Assembly (NCBI RefSeq): GCF_006546985.1
Contig: NZ_VATK01000001.1
Span: forward strand, 186,001 to 250,000
From: Bacillus sp. 03113
Lineage (GTDB): Bacteria > Bacillota > Bacilli > Bacillales > Cytobacillaceae
Direction of reading: 5' to 3'
DNA length: 64,000 nucleotides
The position numbers and the translations under genes were made by a program. Below the pieces are notes generated by a model. The model saw nothing but the letters and a program-made list of their open reading frames with translations, had not been told where the DNA came from and did no database searches. Positions 8,638 through 18,304 of this stretch are shown here, in pieces (positions within the stretch are counted from its first letter, which is position 1; each line of letters starts with the position of its first letter).

Positions 8638-8652
8638 AATAATCTGACAAAT
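8638..8652 (+). promoter_or_regulatory. Possible CodY-box upstream of nupN
   Basis: AATAATCTGACAAAT agrees with the CodY consensus AATTTTCWGAAAATT at 11 of 15 positions. The B. subtilis yufN/nupN operon is known to be CodY-controlled, which makes the site plausible. Four mismatches keep confidence low. Beyond the terminator at 8501-8560, the rest of the 8391-8855 interval holds only a hairpin near 8709-8740 (AAAGGTC with GACCTTT). Confidence 0.35.
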
Positions 8653-8855
8653 TAATAGACATTTTAACCATTTATTTCTAGAATGAGATCTTAGGTGTAG
8701 ATTTAAAGGTCTGACATCTGATATCAGAGGACCTTTGAGGAAGATTTGGTTTAAAAAGGATAAGCAGGATGAAAATGATACAACCTAAGATAGTTATGGT
8801 AGCTTAAAATCCTTTTAATTAGAAATTTATGTATTAATCTTTAGGAGGAAAGAAG

Positions 8856-9929
8856 ATGAAAAAAAGAGTAGGTTTAGCGTTGTCTTTATTATTAGCAGCA
8901 AGTACGGTACTAGGAGCTTGTGGAGCGGAGGAAGGTTCAAAGGAAAGCGGTAAGACATCTGATTTTAAAGTTGGAATGGTTACGGACGAAGGCGGTATTG
9001 ATGACAAATCCTTTAACCAATCTGCATGGGAAGGCATTACGAAGTTTGGAAAAGAAAACAATCTTGATGAGGGCAAAGGCTTTAAATATTTGCAGTCGAC
9101 TGCTCAAGCAGAATACGAACCTAACGTAACGAAATTTGCAGAAGCCGGTTATAACTTAACTTATGGAATCGGCTTTAAGCTGGAAGATACGATACAAAAA
9201 GCAGCTGGTCAATACCCTGATTCTCACTTTGCGTTAGTGGACAGCCTATTGTTAGATGAAAAATTCCAACCTGTTTCAATGGATAATGTTGTTACACTTA
9301 CTTTCCAAGAAGAGCAAGGATCTTTCCTAGCAGGTGCAGTAGCAGCAAAGCATTCTAAATCGAATAAAATTGGTTTTGTTGGCGGCATTAATTCACCGTT
9401 AATCAAAAAATTTGAAAATGGCTTTAAAGCGGGAGCGAAAGCTGTTAATCCAAATGTAGAAGTACTTGCGCAGTATGCTGAAAGTTTTTCTGCTCCAGAT
9501 AAAGGAGCAACAATCGCATCTACTATGTACGATAAAGGTGCTGATATCATTTATATCGCAGCAGGTGGTACAGGGAACGGAGTATTTACTGAAGCAAAAA
9601 ATCGTAAGAAAAAAGGACAAGACGTTTGGGTCATTGGGGTTGACCGTGATCAACACGAAGAAGGAATGCCGGAAAATGTAACATTAACGTCCATGGTTAA
9701 ACGTGTAGATATCGCTACATATGAAACTACAAAGCAAGCGATGGAAGGAAAATTTCCAGGTGGAAAAGATGTTGTGTTCGGTCTTAAAGAAGATGGAATT
9801 AAGCTTGCAAAAGGAAATCTGAGCGACGAAGAAATGAAGCTTGCAGATGAATGGAAGGCAAAAATTTTAAGTGGCGAAGTGAAAGTACCGAAAACAGATG
9901 AAGAATTTAAAAGCTTTTCTGTAAAATAA
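8856..9929 (+). CDS. nupN: BMP-family nucleoside-binding lipoprotein NupN (YufN)
   Basis: Extracytoplasmic binding protein of a nucleoside ABC importer, 357 residues. It has a lipoprotein signal with KKR n-region and lipobox L-G-A-C (Cys22), then the basic-membrane-protein fold (PF02608) starting at FKVGMVTDEGGIDDKSFNQ. AGGAGG at 8842-8847 precedes ATG 8856. It is followed by a 10-bp hairpin and then the ATPase and two permeases, the same order as B. subtilis nupNOPQ (guanosine uptake). The hairpin between nupN and nupO may keep the binding protein in excess over the membrane parts. Confidence 0.9.
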   Translation: MKKRVGLALSLLLAASTVLGACGAEEGSKESGKTSDFKVGMVTDEGGIDDKSFNQSAWEGITKFGKENNLDEGKGFKYLQSTAQAEYEPNVTKFAEAGYNLTYGIGFKLEDTIQKAAGQYPDSHFALVDSLLLDEKFQPVSMDNVVTLTFQEEQGSFLAGAVAAKHSKSNKIGFVGGINSPLIKKFENGFKAGAKAVNPNVEVLAQYAESFSAPDKGATIASTMYDKGADIIYIAAGGTGNGVFTEAKNRKKKGQDVWVIGVDRDQHEEGMPENVTLTSMVKRVDIATYETTKQAMEGKFPGGKDVVFGLKEDGIKLAKGNLSDEEMKLADEWKAKILSGEVKVPKTDEEFKSFSVK

Positions 9930-9945
9930 AGGCTTTATAAAGGAA

Positions 9946-9971
9946 TCAGGTGAAGTGGATCCTTCACCTGA
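9946..9971 (+). terminator. Hairpin between nupN and nupO
   Basis: TCAGGTGAAG and its perfect complement around a 6-base loop, followed by only a weak T-rich stretch. A partial terminator or 3' stabiliser for the nupN message is the likely role. Confidence 0.55.
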
Positions 9972-10021
9972 TAATTCTTATTGTCATTACTCGGAAATCT
10001 AAATAGTCTTAATTTTTTGAT

Positions 10022-10052
10022 AAAAAAGGTCGCTCTTCACTTGAGAGCGACC
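10022..10052. terminator. Second hairpin between nupN and nupO
   Basis: GGTCGCTCT pairs with AGAGCGACC. The six A before the stem would be a T-tail only on the minus strand, yet no minus-strand gene ends here. On the plus strand it could further reduce read-through into nupO. Confidence 0.4.
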
Positions 10053-10169
10053 CATCCATGTTCTGACGATATTTAAGTGGAAGAAACAGAGTGGGGTTTG
10101 TGCACCTATTAAATTGTTTTGCTGCAACTACTAATGCGGTTTTTAGAAAACCTATAAGGAGTGAATAGG

Positions 10170-11699
10170 TTGGAATATGTAATTGAAATGCTCAATATAC
10201 GTAAGGAGTTTCCAGGTATTGTTGCGAATGATAACATTACGCTTCAAGTAAAAAAAGGTGAAATTCACGCTTTGCTTGGGGAGAATGGAGCTGGAAAGTC
10301 TACGTTAATGAATATCTTGTTCGGCCTTTATCAACCAGATAAAGGGGATATAAAAGTCAAAGGCCACAAAGTCAAAATAACAAACCCGAATGTAGCAAAT
10401 AAACTAGGGATTGGCATGGTTCATCAGCACTTTATGCTCGTTCAAAACTTTACGGTAACAGAAAATATCATTTTAGGGAATGAGCCTACTAAAGGCGGGA
10501 AAGTAAACATAAAGGAAGCAGCGAAAAACATTCAAGAAATCTCAGAGAAATATGGACTAGCTGTTGATCCATTTGCCAAAATTGAAGATTTATCTGTAGG
10601 TGTTCAGCAGCGAGTGGAAATATTGAAAATATTGTATCAAGGTGCCGATATCTTAATTTTTGATGAACCGACAGCCGCCTTAACACCTCAAGAAATTGCG
10701 GAATTAATTAAAATCATGAAGCGTTTGGTGCATGAAGGTAAGTCGATCATCTTGATAACACATAAGCTTAAGGAAATTATGTCTGTATGTGATCAATGTA
10801 CCGTAATTCGGAAGGGAACAGGAATCAAAACGGTAAAGGTGGCAGACACCAATCCTAATGAGCTAGCTTCTTTAATGGTTGGACGTGAGGTGCTTTTTCA
10901 AACAGATAAAAAGGAGGCAGCTCCAAAAGAGAATGTTCTCACTGTCGATCAATTAGTGGTTAAGGATGTCCGTGGAGTTGAAGTGGTAAAAGGGTTAAAC
11001 TTAAAGATCCGTGCTGGAGAAATCGTTGGCATTGCAGGCGTTGACGGAAATGGACAGACGGAACTGATTGAGGCCATTACAGGGCTGAGGAAGTCAACAT
11101 CAGGTTCAATCCAATTGCGTGGAAAAGAAATATCATCTATGAAGACAAGGAAAATTACGGAATCAGGTGTTGGGCATATACCGCAGGATCGTCATAAGCA
11201 TGGACTTGTGCTTGATTATACAATTGGGGACAATATCGTCTTGCAAACATATTATAAGCCTCCATTTTCTAAGTCAGGCATTTTAAATCAAAAAAAAATA
11301 GATGAAAAAGCAAAAGCATTAATTAAAGAATTTGATGTACGTACGCCAAGTGACTATACTCCGGCTAGAGCGCTATCTGGAGGAAATCAGCAGAAGGCGA
11401 TTATCGCAAGGGAAGTTGATCGGAGTCCTGATCTGCTTATTGCCGCGCAGCCAACAAGAGGTTTAGACGTTGGTGCGATAGAATTCATTCATGCAAAGCT
11501 GATTGATGAACGTGATAAAGGAAAGGCAGTTTTGCTTGTGTCAATGGAGCTAGAAGAAATATTAAATCTAAGCGACCGCATTGCTGTCATATACGAAGGG
11601 CAAATTATTGATATTGTGAATCCGAAGGAAACGAATGAACAAGAGTTAGGTTTCCTTATGGCGGGAGGAAAGCGGGAAAAGGCTGGTGAAGGAAGATGA
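10170..11699 (+). CDS. nupO: Nucleoside ABC importer ATPase NupO (YufO)
   Basis: Fused double ATPase of about 509 residues. AAGGAGTG at 10156-10163 suits TTG 10170 (MEYVIEML...), as in B. subtilis YufO (about 510 aa), better than GTG 10161, which lies in the ribosome site. The first half has a full Walker A (GENGAGKST), signature SVGVQQR and Walker B LIFDEP. The second half has a degenerate P-loop (GVDGNGQTE) but a good LSGGNQQK signature, as usual for sugar/nucleoside importers of this class. It energises uptake through NupP/NupQ. Its stop overlaps the nupP start (ATGA). Confidence 0.9.
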   Translation: MEYVIEMLNIRKEFPGIVANDNITLQVKKGEIHALLGENGAGKSTLMNILFGLYQPDKGDIKVKGHKVKITNPNVANKLGIGMVHQHFMLVQNFTVTENIILGNEPTKGGKVNIKEAAKNIQEISEKYGLAVDPFAKIEDLSVGVQQRVEILKILYQGADILIFDEPTAALTPQEIAELIKIMKRLVHEGKSIILITHKLKEIMSVCDQCTVIRKGTGIKTVKVADTNPNELASLMVGREVLFQTDKKEAAPKENVLTVDQLVVKDVRGVEVVKGLNLKIRAGEIVGIAGVDGNGQTELIEAITGLRKSTSGSIQLRGKEISSMKTRKITESGVGHIPQDRHKHGLVLDYTIGDNIVLQTYYKPPFSKSGILNQKKIDEKAKALIKEFDVRTPSDYTPARALSGGNQQKAIIAREVDRSPDLLIAAQPTRGLDVGAIEFIHAKLIDERDKGKAVLLVSMELEEILNLSDRIAVIYEGQIIDIVNPKETNEQELGFLMAGGKREKAGEGR

Positions 11700-12754
11700 T
11701 GCAAGGAACAAAAAAAGAATCCTTTTTAACTATTTTAGTTCCCATTTTAGCTGCGGTGCTTGGATTAGTAGCCGGAGCAATGGTCATGCTGATCGGCGGC
11801 TATGACCCTTTTACAGGCTACAGTGCCTTATTAGATGGGATGATTGGCAGTCCAAAAGCGATTGGAGAAACCATTCGTGCGATGACTCCGCTTATTTTAG
11901 CAGGGATCGCGGTTGCTTTTGCCTTTAAGGCAGGTTTGTTTAACATAGGTGTAGAGGGACAGCTATTAGTTGGCTGGATGGCATCTGTATGGGTAGGATA
12001 TGCAATGGATCTTCCTAAATTCATCCATCTTCCTGTCGCCATTATTGTGGCTGCTTTAGCGGGAGCAGTTTGGGGCTGGATTCCTGGCTTTTTAAAGGCC
12101 CGTTATAAAGTTCATGAGGTTATTGTGACCATCATGATGAACTATATTGCGTTGAATGGAACAAGCTGGGTCATTAAAAGCTTTTTATATGCTGGCAATG
12201 AAAAGTCTTTTGATATTAAAGCTACAGCTTCATTAGCTTCTCCTTTTCTTTCATTAATAACAGGGAACTCGAGACTTCATTACGGAATTATTATTGCCAT
12301 TATTGCTGCCATCATTATGTGGTTTTTCTTAAATAAAACAACAAGGGGCTATGAAATTCGAGCTGTAGGCTTTAATCAAAATGCTTCTGAATATGCAGGG
12401 ATGAATGTGAAGAAAAACATTATGCTGGCAATGGCTATATCTGGAGCCTTTGCAGGATTGGCAGGAGCAATGGAAGGTCTAGGAACCTTTCAAAATATGT
12501 CTAGCTTATCGGCCTTTACAGGGACAGGCTTTGATGGAATTGCCGTTGCGTTGTTAGGAGCTGGTCATCCAATCGGTATTATTTTAGCGGCTGCCTTATT
12601 TGGCGGATTAAACACAGCCGCACCAGCTATGAACTTTGTGGCGGATGTTCCAGCAGAGCTTGTTAAAATCGTCATTGCCTTTATTATTTTCTTTGTAGCT
12701 GCCAGCTATTTAATTCGCTTGTTTTTAGGCCGCTTCGTCAAGGAGGGGAAATAG
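11696..12754 (+). CDS. nupP: Nucleoside ABC importer permease NupP (YufP)
   Basis: Membrane subunit of the importer, about 352 residues, with around ten hydrophobic segments and the BPD_transp_2 (RbsC-like) signature region GMNVKKNIMLAMAISGAFAG. ATG 11696 overlaps the nupO stop; ATG 11699 is an equally possible start. It pairs with NupQ to form the translocation channel. Stop and next start abut without a gap. Confidence 0.9.
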   Translation: MMQGTKKESFLTILVPILAAVLGLVAGAMVMLIGGYDPFTGYSALLDGMIGSPKAIGETIRAMTPLILAGIAVAFAFKAGLFNIGVEGQLLVGWMASVWVGYAMDLPKFIHLPVAIIVAALAGAVWGWIPGFLKARYKVHEVIVTIMMNYIALNGTSWVIKSFLYAGNEKSFDIKATASLASPFLSLITGNSRLHYGIIIAIIAAIIMWFFLNKTTRGYEIRAVGFNQNASEYAGMNVKKNIMLAMAISGAFAGLAGAMEGLGTFQNMSSLSAFTGTGFDGIAVALLGAGHPIGIILAAALFGGLNTAAPAMNFVADVPAELVKIVIAFIIFFVAASYLIRLFLGRFVKEGK

Positions 12755-13714
12755 TTGAATTTCATTGATATATTAGCCATCATTATCCCTACCGCCTTAT
12801 ATTCAGCAGCACCACTAGTCTTTACAGCATTAGGCGGATTATTTAGTGAGCGATCAGGTGTCGTCAATATTGCTCTAGAAGGGTTTATGCTATTCGGAGC
12901 CTTTACGAGTATTGCTTTTACCTTACTTTTTCAAGATACATTAGGTGCGGCAGCGCCATGGATTTCAATCATAGTCGCAGCGGTCGTTTGTGCCGTGTTT
13001 TCACTTTTACATGCGGTCGCTAGCATTTCCTTAAAAGCAAACCAAGTGGTCAGTGGGGTAGCCTTAAACTTCCTAGCGGCGGGTCTTTCCGTTTTCTTAA
13101 TTAAGAAGATTTTTGGGAAGGGTCAGACGGATTTCATTGATTTTCGTATTAATAAAATGGATGTGCCTTTTCTTTCAGATATCCCAATCATAGGAAGGAT
13201 TTTCTTTTCATCTGTTCCCCTTACCTCTTATATTGCAATAGGATTGGCCTTTGCTGTTTGGTATGTTGTGTATAAAACGCCATTTGGCCTCAGACTTCGG
13301 GCAGTCGGTGAGCACCCAATGGCAGCTGATACGATGGGTGTTCGTGTGAACAAAATGCGTTATATAAGTGTTATGATATCTGGAGCGTTTGCCGGAGTGG
13401 GGGGAGCTGTTTATGCGGCATCCATTTCTGGAAATTTCTCAGGAGGAACGATTTCTGGGCAAGGGTTTTTAGCACTGGCAGCCTTGATTTTTGGAAAGTG
13501 GCATCCAATTGGAGCGATGGGAGCAGCCTTATTTTTCGGATTCGCTCAATCATTAGGGATTATTGGGGCGCAGCTTCCTGTCATACAAGATATACCTGCC
13601 ATTCTTCTAACGATTGCTCCATATGTCTTAACGATTTTAGCACTAACTGGATTTGTCGGTCGTGCAGATGCACCAAAGGCTTTAGGTATTCCTTATGAAA
13701 AAGGGAAACGGTAG
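12755..13714 (+). CDS. nupQ: Nucleoside ABC importer permease NupQ (YufQ)
   Basis: Second membrane subunit, 319 residues, the same length as YufQ. It starts at TTG 12755 immediately after the nupP stop, behind AAGGAGGGG at 12740-12748. It carries the family's GVRVNKMRYISVMISGAFAGVGGA loop, which contacts the ATPase. Last gene of the operon; a strong bidirectional terminator follows. Confidence 0.9.
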   Translation: MNFIDILAIIIPTALYSAAPLVFTALGGLFSERSGVVNIALEGFMLFGAFTSIAFTLLFQDTLGAAAPWISIIVAAVVCAVFSLLHAVASISLKANQVVSGVALNFLAAGLSVFLIKKIFGKGQTDFIDFRINKMDVPFLSDIPIIGRIFFSSVPLTSYIAIGLAFAVWYVVYKTPFGLRLRAVGEHPMAADTMGVRVNKMRYISVMISGAFAGVGGAVYAASISGNFSGGTISGQGFLALAALIFGKWHPIGAMGAALFFGFAQSLGIIGAQLPVIQDIPAILLTIAPYVLTILALTGFVGRADAPKALGIPYEKGKR

Positions 13715-13735
13715 TGTTTATATAGAATTTAGAAG

Positions 13736-13766
13736 AAAACCTCGTCCCCAAGGTGGACGAGGTTTT
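13736..13766. terminator. Bidirectional terminator between nupQ and benE-like gene
   Basis: AAAACCTCGTCC pairs with GGACGAGGTTTT around a 7-base loop, with A-tract and T-tract on both sides, so it can end both convergent transcripts. Confidence 0.85.
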
Positions 13767-13787
13767 GTTGTATTCTTCAATAACCTA

Positions 13788-15026
13788 CTATAATTTTAAT
13801 TCTTGCTTTTGTTGTCTAAAATGAAGATTTCTCATTTTTCCAAATAAAATCCAATCAACAAATAATCCAGCTATTAACCCCCAAAAAGCTGATCCGATTC
13901 CAAATATAGAAACTCCTGATGCTGTAACAAGAAAAGTAATTAAAGCACTTTCCTTTTTGTCCCCTTGCATCGAAACACTTAAACTGGAGCTTAATGATCC
14001 AAACAGCGCAATTCCCGCAATTCCTGCAATTAATTCTAGAGCAAAAGCCGCAAATAAAGAAACAATGGTGGCTCCAAATATACCAAAGATAAGATAAAAT
14101 ATTCCACAAGATATCCCAGCTATATAGCGCTTATCAGGATTAGCATGTGCTTCTTTTCCTGTACAGATCGCTGCTGTGATCGCTGCCAAGTTAATGCCAT
14201 GAGAACCAAATGGTGCAAAGACAAGAGAAGATAAACCCGTTGCAGTAATAAGCGGACTCACAGGCGTTTGATAACCGTCCGCTCTTAATACACTAATACC
14301 AGGTGCATTTTGTGATGCCATAGTGACAATACATAACGGAATGCCAATTCCTATTAAAGCATTAATAGAAAAGGAAGGTACTGTAATAATAGGATGGACA
14401 AAATTAATATGAACGTTATGAAAATGTAATTCATGTGCTAAATAGGCTGTAAACAGCCCTGTAAGTAACGATACGATTACAGCATATCTAGGAATCCAAC
14501 GTTTGGAAAATAGATAAAATACGATCATTGGGATAACGACAAAAGGCAGTTTTCCTAAAGAAGTAAATACATTAATGCCGAAATGCAATAATATGCCTGC
14601 TAACATTGCCGTTGTGATAGATTGAGGGATTTTTTTCATGATGTTTGAGAAGAGACCCGTAACGCCTAAAATCGTAATAATAACAGCTGAAACGATAAAG
14701 GCTCCAATGGCTTCAGAGTAAGAGTATGTACTCCAACTAGATACTAATAATACAGCCCCCGGTGTAGAAAAAGCCGTTATAATTGGTGCTTTGAACCAGA
14801 GGCTTAATAAAATACAAGTTAATCCACTGCCAAACGAAATGGCCCAAATCCAGGAAGAAACAAGGCCTTCACTTAAATGAGCTACTTTAGCTGCTTGGAA
14901 AACGATTAATAAAGGACCTGCATATGAAACTAGAGTTGCAATTAAGCCGATAACGACAGCGGATGTAGAATAATCCCTTTTAACATTTTTTAATGATGTA
15001 AGAATAAAGGTGTTTAACTTTTCCAT
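13788..15026 (-). CDS. BenE-family (benzoate/xanthine-type) membrane transporter
   Basis: Polytopic transporter of 412 residues with around 11-12 hydrophobic segments. Motifs VSYAGPLLIVFQAA near the start, ITAFSTPGAVLL and FAPFGSHGINLAAITAAICTG mark the BenE/YdcO family. AAAGGAG precedes the ATG. It lies 49 bases downstream of the methionyl-tRNA synthetase stop with no terminator between, so it may be read through from the T-box leader. In proteobacteria BenE carries benzoate; Firmicute homologues lie far from benzoate genes, and the true substrate is unknown. Possible co-regulation with metS hints at an amino-acid-linked solute, which is inference only. Confidence 0.85.
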   Translation of the reverse strand: MEKLNTFILTSLKNVKRDYSTSAVVIGLIATLVSYAGPLLIVFQAAKVAHLSEGLVSSWIWAISFGSGLTCILLSLWFKAPIITAFSTPGAVLLVSSWSTYSYSEAIGAFIVSAVIITILGVTGLFSNIMKKIPQSITTAMLAGILLHFGINVFTSLGKLPFVVIPMIVFYLFSKRWIPRYAVIVSLLTGLFTAYLAHELHFHNVHINFVHPIITVPSFSINALIGIGIPLCIVTMASQNAPGISVLRADGYQTPVSPLITATGLSSLVFAPFGSHGINLAAITAAICTGKEAHANPDKRYIAGISCGIFYLIFGIFGATIVSLFAAFALELIAGIAGIALFGSLSSSLSVSMQGDKKESALITFLVTASGVSIFGIGSAFWGLIAGLFVDWILFGKMRNLHFRQQKQELKL

Positions 15027-15075
15027 TAGATACTCCTTTTTGTTAAAAATATTTAGAATAACCCATGAATAAATA

Positions 15076-16710
15076 TTAATTTGCCTGATAATTTAACTTC
15101 TCAAGCTCTTCATCGATTCTTTTTACATCAATTCTTTCAAAAAGCGGTTTTACTTTGTTAAGTTTTTTGGGAGGGCAAGTTATAGGTTGCCACTCTAATT
15201 TTGAAAGTCCTAACAACTCTTTTACTTCTTCACTTGAAAAAGGAAGGAAGGGACTTAGTAATTGAGCTAAATTAGCAATAATCAGAACGCAGTTCACCAT
15301 TGTATTTTGACAGGCTTGTTTGTTTTCGTTAATTTGCTTCCAAGGCTGTTCTGCATCAAAATATTTGTTGCCTTCACGTACAAATTCAAAGATTTCCTCA
15401 ATCGCTTGCTTAAAATGAGCATCCTTAATCAAAAAGCCAATTCTTTGATATAAATCTTCAATCCTTGTTTGAATTGCTTGATTGATTTCACCCTCTGGAA
15501 TGTCTCCTTCAAAATATTTTTTGATAAACTTTAAGGTTCGGTTTACTAGATTTCCGTAAGCTCCTAACAGCTCGCTATTGTGGCTGTATATAAACTCCCG
15601 CCATGAAAAATCGGTATCACGATTTTCAGGGGCATTCACGGTTAAAAAGTATCGGATAGAGTCGGGATGATACCTTTCTAAAATATCCGGAACCCATACT
15701 GCCCAATTTTGGCTCGTTGATATTTTCTTTTTTTCAAGTGTGACATATTCATTGGAGATGATATGCTTTGGCAATCCTTGTACACCGATTCCTTTTAAAA
15801 TCGCTGTCCATATAATGGAGTGAAAGGGGATGTTATCTTTACCATGTACATAGTAGGTTTCTGCATCTTTTGTCCAAAATAGAGCATCATCCTGATTGGT
15901 CTCCTTTGCCCATTGCTTACTGGCAGTATAATAACCCGCAACAGCTTCTATCCATACATAGATCTTTTTTTCTTCGAAGCCGGGAACAGGTACTGGGACT
16001 CCAATTGGTAAATCTCTAGAAACAGCGCGATCCTGCAGTCCTTCATGCAAATATCTTTCAGATAATTGTATTGCATTTTCTCGCCAAGCCTTTGATTCTT
16101 TTGCTTCTTTCACAAATTGCTCAAGATCCGCTTGGAAGGAACTTAACGCAAAATAAAAATGCTCGGTCTTTTTTATGGAAGGAGGCTCGCCGCACAGCTT
16201 GCATGTCTTTTCAAGCAAATCGAGCGGGTCTAAGATTGTAGAGCAATAATCGCACTGATCGCCACGTGCTGGCTTTCCGCAATTGGGACAAATTCCTTCT
16301 ACATATCGATCCGGGAGAAACTGTTCATATGTGTCACAATACGCTTGTTCAATCTCTTTCTTATAAATCAAACCATTTTCAATTAAGCTTAAAAAAATTT
16401 GCTGCACGATTTCATGATGATCTTTTGAGTCCGTGCGAGTGTATATGTCATAGGAAAAACCTAATCTTTCTAAACAGTCTTTAAATTCATGATGATAACG
16501 ATCGGCAATGACAGCAGGTGAAACGCCTTCTTGCTTAGCTCGAATTGCAATAGGCGTCCCGTTACAATCGCTTCCTGAAACATAAAGGACGTCCTCACCT
16601 TTTAAACGAAAATACCTCGCTAAAATATCTCCTGGCAGTAAGCTCGATAAATGACCAAGATGCAAGGAGCCATTTGCATAAGGCCATGCTCCGCCAATAA
16701 AAATACTCAT
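15076..16710 (-). CDS. metG: Methionyl-tRNA synthetase, second (archaeal/E. coli-like) type
   Basis: Charges tRNA-Met in the cytosol; 544 residues. The N-terminus [16 protein letters not shown] carries the HIGH motif. Two zinc knuckles are visible (CPNC...CDYC and CKLC). The KMSKS loop reads KKISTS. The form differs from the usual Bacillus housekeeping enzyme, which starts FYITTPIYYPSGKLHIGH and is longer with a C-terminal tRNA-binding domain. It lacks that extension. Such second MetRS forms occur in B. anthracis and some streptococci and have been linked to resistance to MetRS inhibitors. A T-box leader with its own promoter lies upstream. Confidence 0.88.
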   Translation of the reverse strand: MSIFIGGAWPYANGSLHLGHLSSLLPGDILARYFRLKGEDVLYVSGSDCNGTPIAIRAKQEGVSPAVIADRYHHEFKDCLERLGFSYDIYTRTDSKDHHEIVQQIFLSLIENGLIYKKEIEQAYCDTYEQFLPDRYVEGICPNCGKPARGDQCDYCSTILDPLDLLEKTCKLCGEPPSIKKTEHFYFALSSFQADLEQFVKEAKESKAWRENAIQLSERYLHEGLQDRAVSRDLPIGVPVPVPGFEEKKIYVWIEAVAGYYTASKQWAKETNQDDALFWTKDAETYYVHGKDNIPFHSIIWTAILKGIGVQGLPKHIISNEYVTLEKKKISTSQNWAVWVPDILERYHPDSIRYFLTVNAPENRDTDFSWREFIYSHNSELLGAYGNLVNRTLKFIKKYFEGDIPEGEINQAIQTRIEDLYQRIGFLIKDAHFKQAIEEIFEFVREGNKYFDAEQPWKQINENKQACQNTMVNCVLIIANLAQLLSPFLPFSSEEVKELLGLSKLEWQPITCPPKKLNKVKPLFERIDVKRIDEELEKLNYQAN

Positions 16711-16740
16711 GTCAGATTCCTCCTAATCTTTATTGAAAAA

Positions 16741-17053
16741 TAAAAAACCCCGCCCTAATCTAGTCATAGATAAGGACGAGGTTTGAATTCCCGTGGTACC
16801 ACCTTTATTTACTTTCGCACTTGCATGCAAAAGCCTCACTAAGTACGGAGTAAATTCTTACTCGTATACTGTGGTTTTGATAACAAGTGCCAACTCTTGT
16901 CGCATCCTACTAGTATCAATGATACGTTCAGTGCGAGGCTCAAAGGCCATTTTTCAAAGGGAAATCTTTGCTTCTTTTCAGCTCCCGAAGCTCTCTGGGA
17001 AAGATATCATCCTTCTACTTTTCCTCTTCATTGCCTGTAATTATTTTCATTTA
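16741..17053 (-). promoter_or_regulatory. T-box leader of the methionyl-tRNA synthetase gene
   Basis: Read on the minus strand, the leader holds a Stem I with the distal AG-bulge region (CAGAGAGCTTCGGGAGCTG near 16979-16997), an ATG triplet in a GAAAAATGG context near 16950 as best specifier candidate, and the hallmark AAGGTGGTACCACGG at 16794-16808 (its TGGT bulge pairs with the tRNA acceptor end). A terminator follows: AAACCTCGTCC with GGCGGGGTTT and six T (16741-16783). Uncharged tRNA should favour the antiterminator and so metS expression. Met specificity is inferred from the gene and the ATG triplet. Confidence 0.9.
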
Positions 17054-17059
17054 AAAGGA

Positions 17060-17088
17060 ATTATATCTAAAATGTGGAAAAAAGTAAA
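17060..17088 (-). promoter_or_regulatory. Sigma-A promoter of the T-box/metS unit
   Basis: On the minus strand TTTACT (17083-17088) and TATAAT (17060-17065) are separated by exactly 17 bases and lie just before the T-box leader. Confidence 0.75.
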
Positions 17089-17169
17089 TAAGAAAAAAGT
17101 AGATTGGTTAATTAAAGCATGGAGTTGCCAATGTTAAACCGATTTCTATAAGGTAGTGGATGGAGGAAG

Positions 17170-17199
17170 AAAAAAAGAGTGCCTTATCCAACGGCACTC
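17170..17199 (-). terminator. Terminator after the aldo/keto reductase gene
   Basis: GAGTGCC pairs with GGCACTC, followed on the minus strand by seven T. It lies 20 bases past the stop of the minus-strand gene. Confidence 0.8.
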
Positions 17200-17218
17200 A
17201 GGTTATAGAAAGGAGTTT

Positions 17219-18163
17219 TTAATAGACTTTCACTTGAAAAATCTGATCGATTTTATCAATTTCTTCTGGCGATAATTGAACCTCTATGGTTTTTAGATTG
17301 TTTAAGACCTGTTCGGCGCGTTTTGCTCCTGGTATGAGGACATCAATTGAATCTTGGGTTAAATACCAGGCTAAAACGATGTGAGCGATTTCTACATTTT
17401 TGGCTTCTGAGATAGGACGCAGCTGATCGACTTTTTCTAAGTTTTTAATAAAATTGTCTCTTTGAAAATGGGGTTTATTTGCACGTAAGTCATTGAAGGT
17501 TGTATCCTTGCTATATTTTCCGGCTAACAAGCCTGAGGCCAATGGGAAGTATGGAATAAAGGAAATATGATTTTGTGCAGTATAAGGAAGCAAATCTTTT
17601 TCCGCATCTCGTTGAATTAGATTGTACTCATCTTGAACGACATCAACATAGCCGTCTTTGTTTGCTTCTTTTAATTGTTCTAACGAAAAATTGGATACAC
17701 CAATGGATCGAATTTTTCCTTGATCCTTTAATTCTTTTAAAGCGCCGACCGCTTCATCTTTAGGAGTTGCTTCATCAGGAAAATGGATATAATACAAATC
17801 GATGTAATCCGTTTGCAGCCGCTTTAAACTATCCTCTACAGATTGCTTTAAGAAGGAAGGTGAATTATCAAGCACTATTTGATTGTTCACAAATTTATGA
17901 GCCCCTTTGGTTGCGATCACAACATCCTCACGTTTCCCTGTTTCTTTGATCACTTCTCCAATTAATTCTTCTGAACGCTTCGGACCATAAATAAATGCTG
18001 TATCCAAAAAGTTCATCCCGTTGCTCAAAGCGGTCCTTACAAGGTTTTTACCTTCTTCTTCATCTAAATTAGGGTATAAATTATGCCCGCCTACTGCATT
18101 TGTACCAAGACCAATCGGATTCACGTATAAATCTGACTTCCCTATTTTCACAAGTTTTGTCAC
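17219..18163 (-). CDS. Aldo/keto reductase (IolS/YccK-like)
   Basis: NADPH-dependent oxidoreductase of the AKR superfamily, 314 residues, TIM barrel. Visible catalytic tetrad: Asp and Tyr in FLDTAFIYG, Lys in VIATKG, His in YIHFPD. The cofactor region SIGVSNFS and the late IPGAKRAEQ phosphate loop are present. Closest in style to B. subtilis YccK/IolS. Substrate unknown. It is single, with its own terminator. Confidence 0.87.
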   Translation of the reverse strand: MTKLVKIGKSDLYVNPIGLGTNAVGGHNLYPNLDEEEGKNLVRTALSNGMNFLDTAFIYGPKRSEELIGEVIKETGKREDVVIATKGAHKFVNNQIVLDNSPSFLKQSVEDSLKRLQTDYIDLYYIHFPDEATPKDEAVGALKELKDQGKIRSIGVSNFSLEQLKEANKDGYVDVVQDEYNLIQRDAEKDLLPYTAQNHISFIPYFPLASGLLAGKYSKDTTFNDLRANKPHFQRDNFIKNLEKVDQLRPISEAKNVEIAHIVLAWYLTQDSIDVLIPGAKRAEQVLNNLKTIEVQLSPEEIDKIDQIFQVKVY

Positions 18164-18304
18164 TAATAAGCATCTCCTTTTGTTAGGTTCAACACAATCT
18201 TAACAAAATAATGGGAGGAGATGAAAAAATTTGCTTGTTATCTCCTTATTTAAAGAGATAGAAAAGGTTATATATTTTATCATCTCTCAACTTACTAGTA
18301 CGAT

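Noticed and set aside
8590-8640. Purine riboswitch before nupN
   Set aside because: A CTTCGTATAA string recalls the aptamer start, but the conserved loops (ATATGG, GTTTCTACC) are missing.
17041-17137. Plus-strand 114-codon ORF starting at 16793
   Set aside because: Runs antisense through the T-box leader; structure of the leader explains the sequence.
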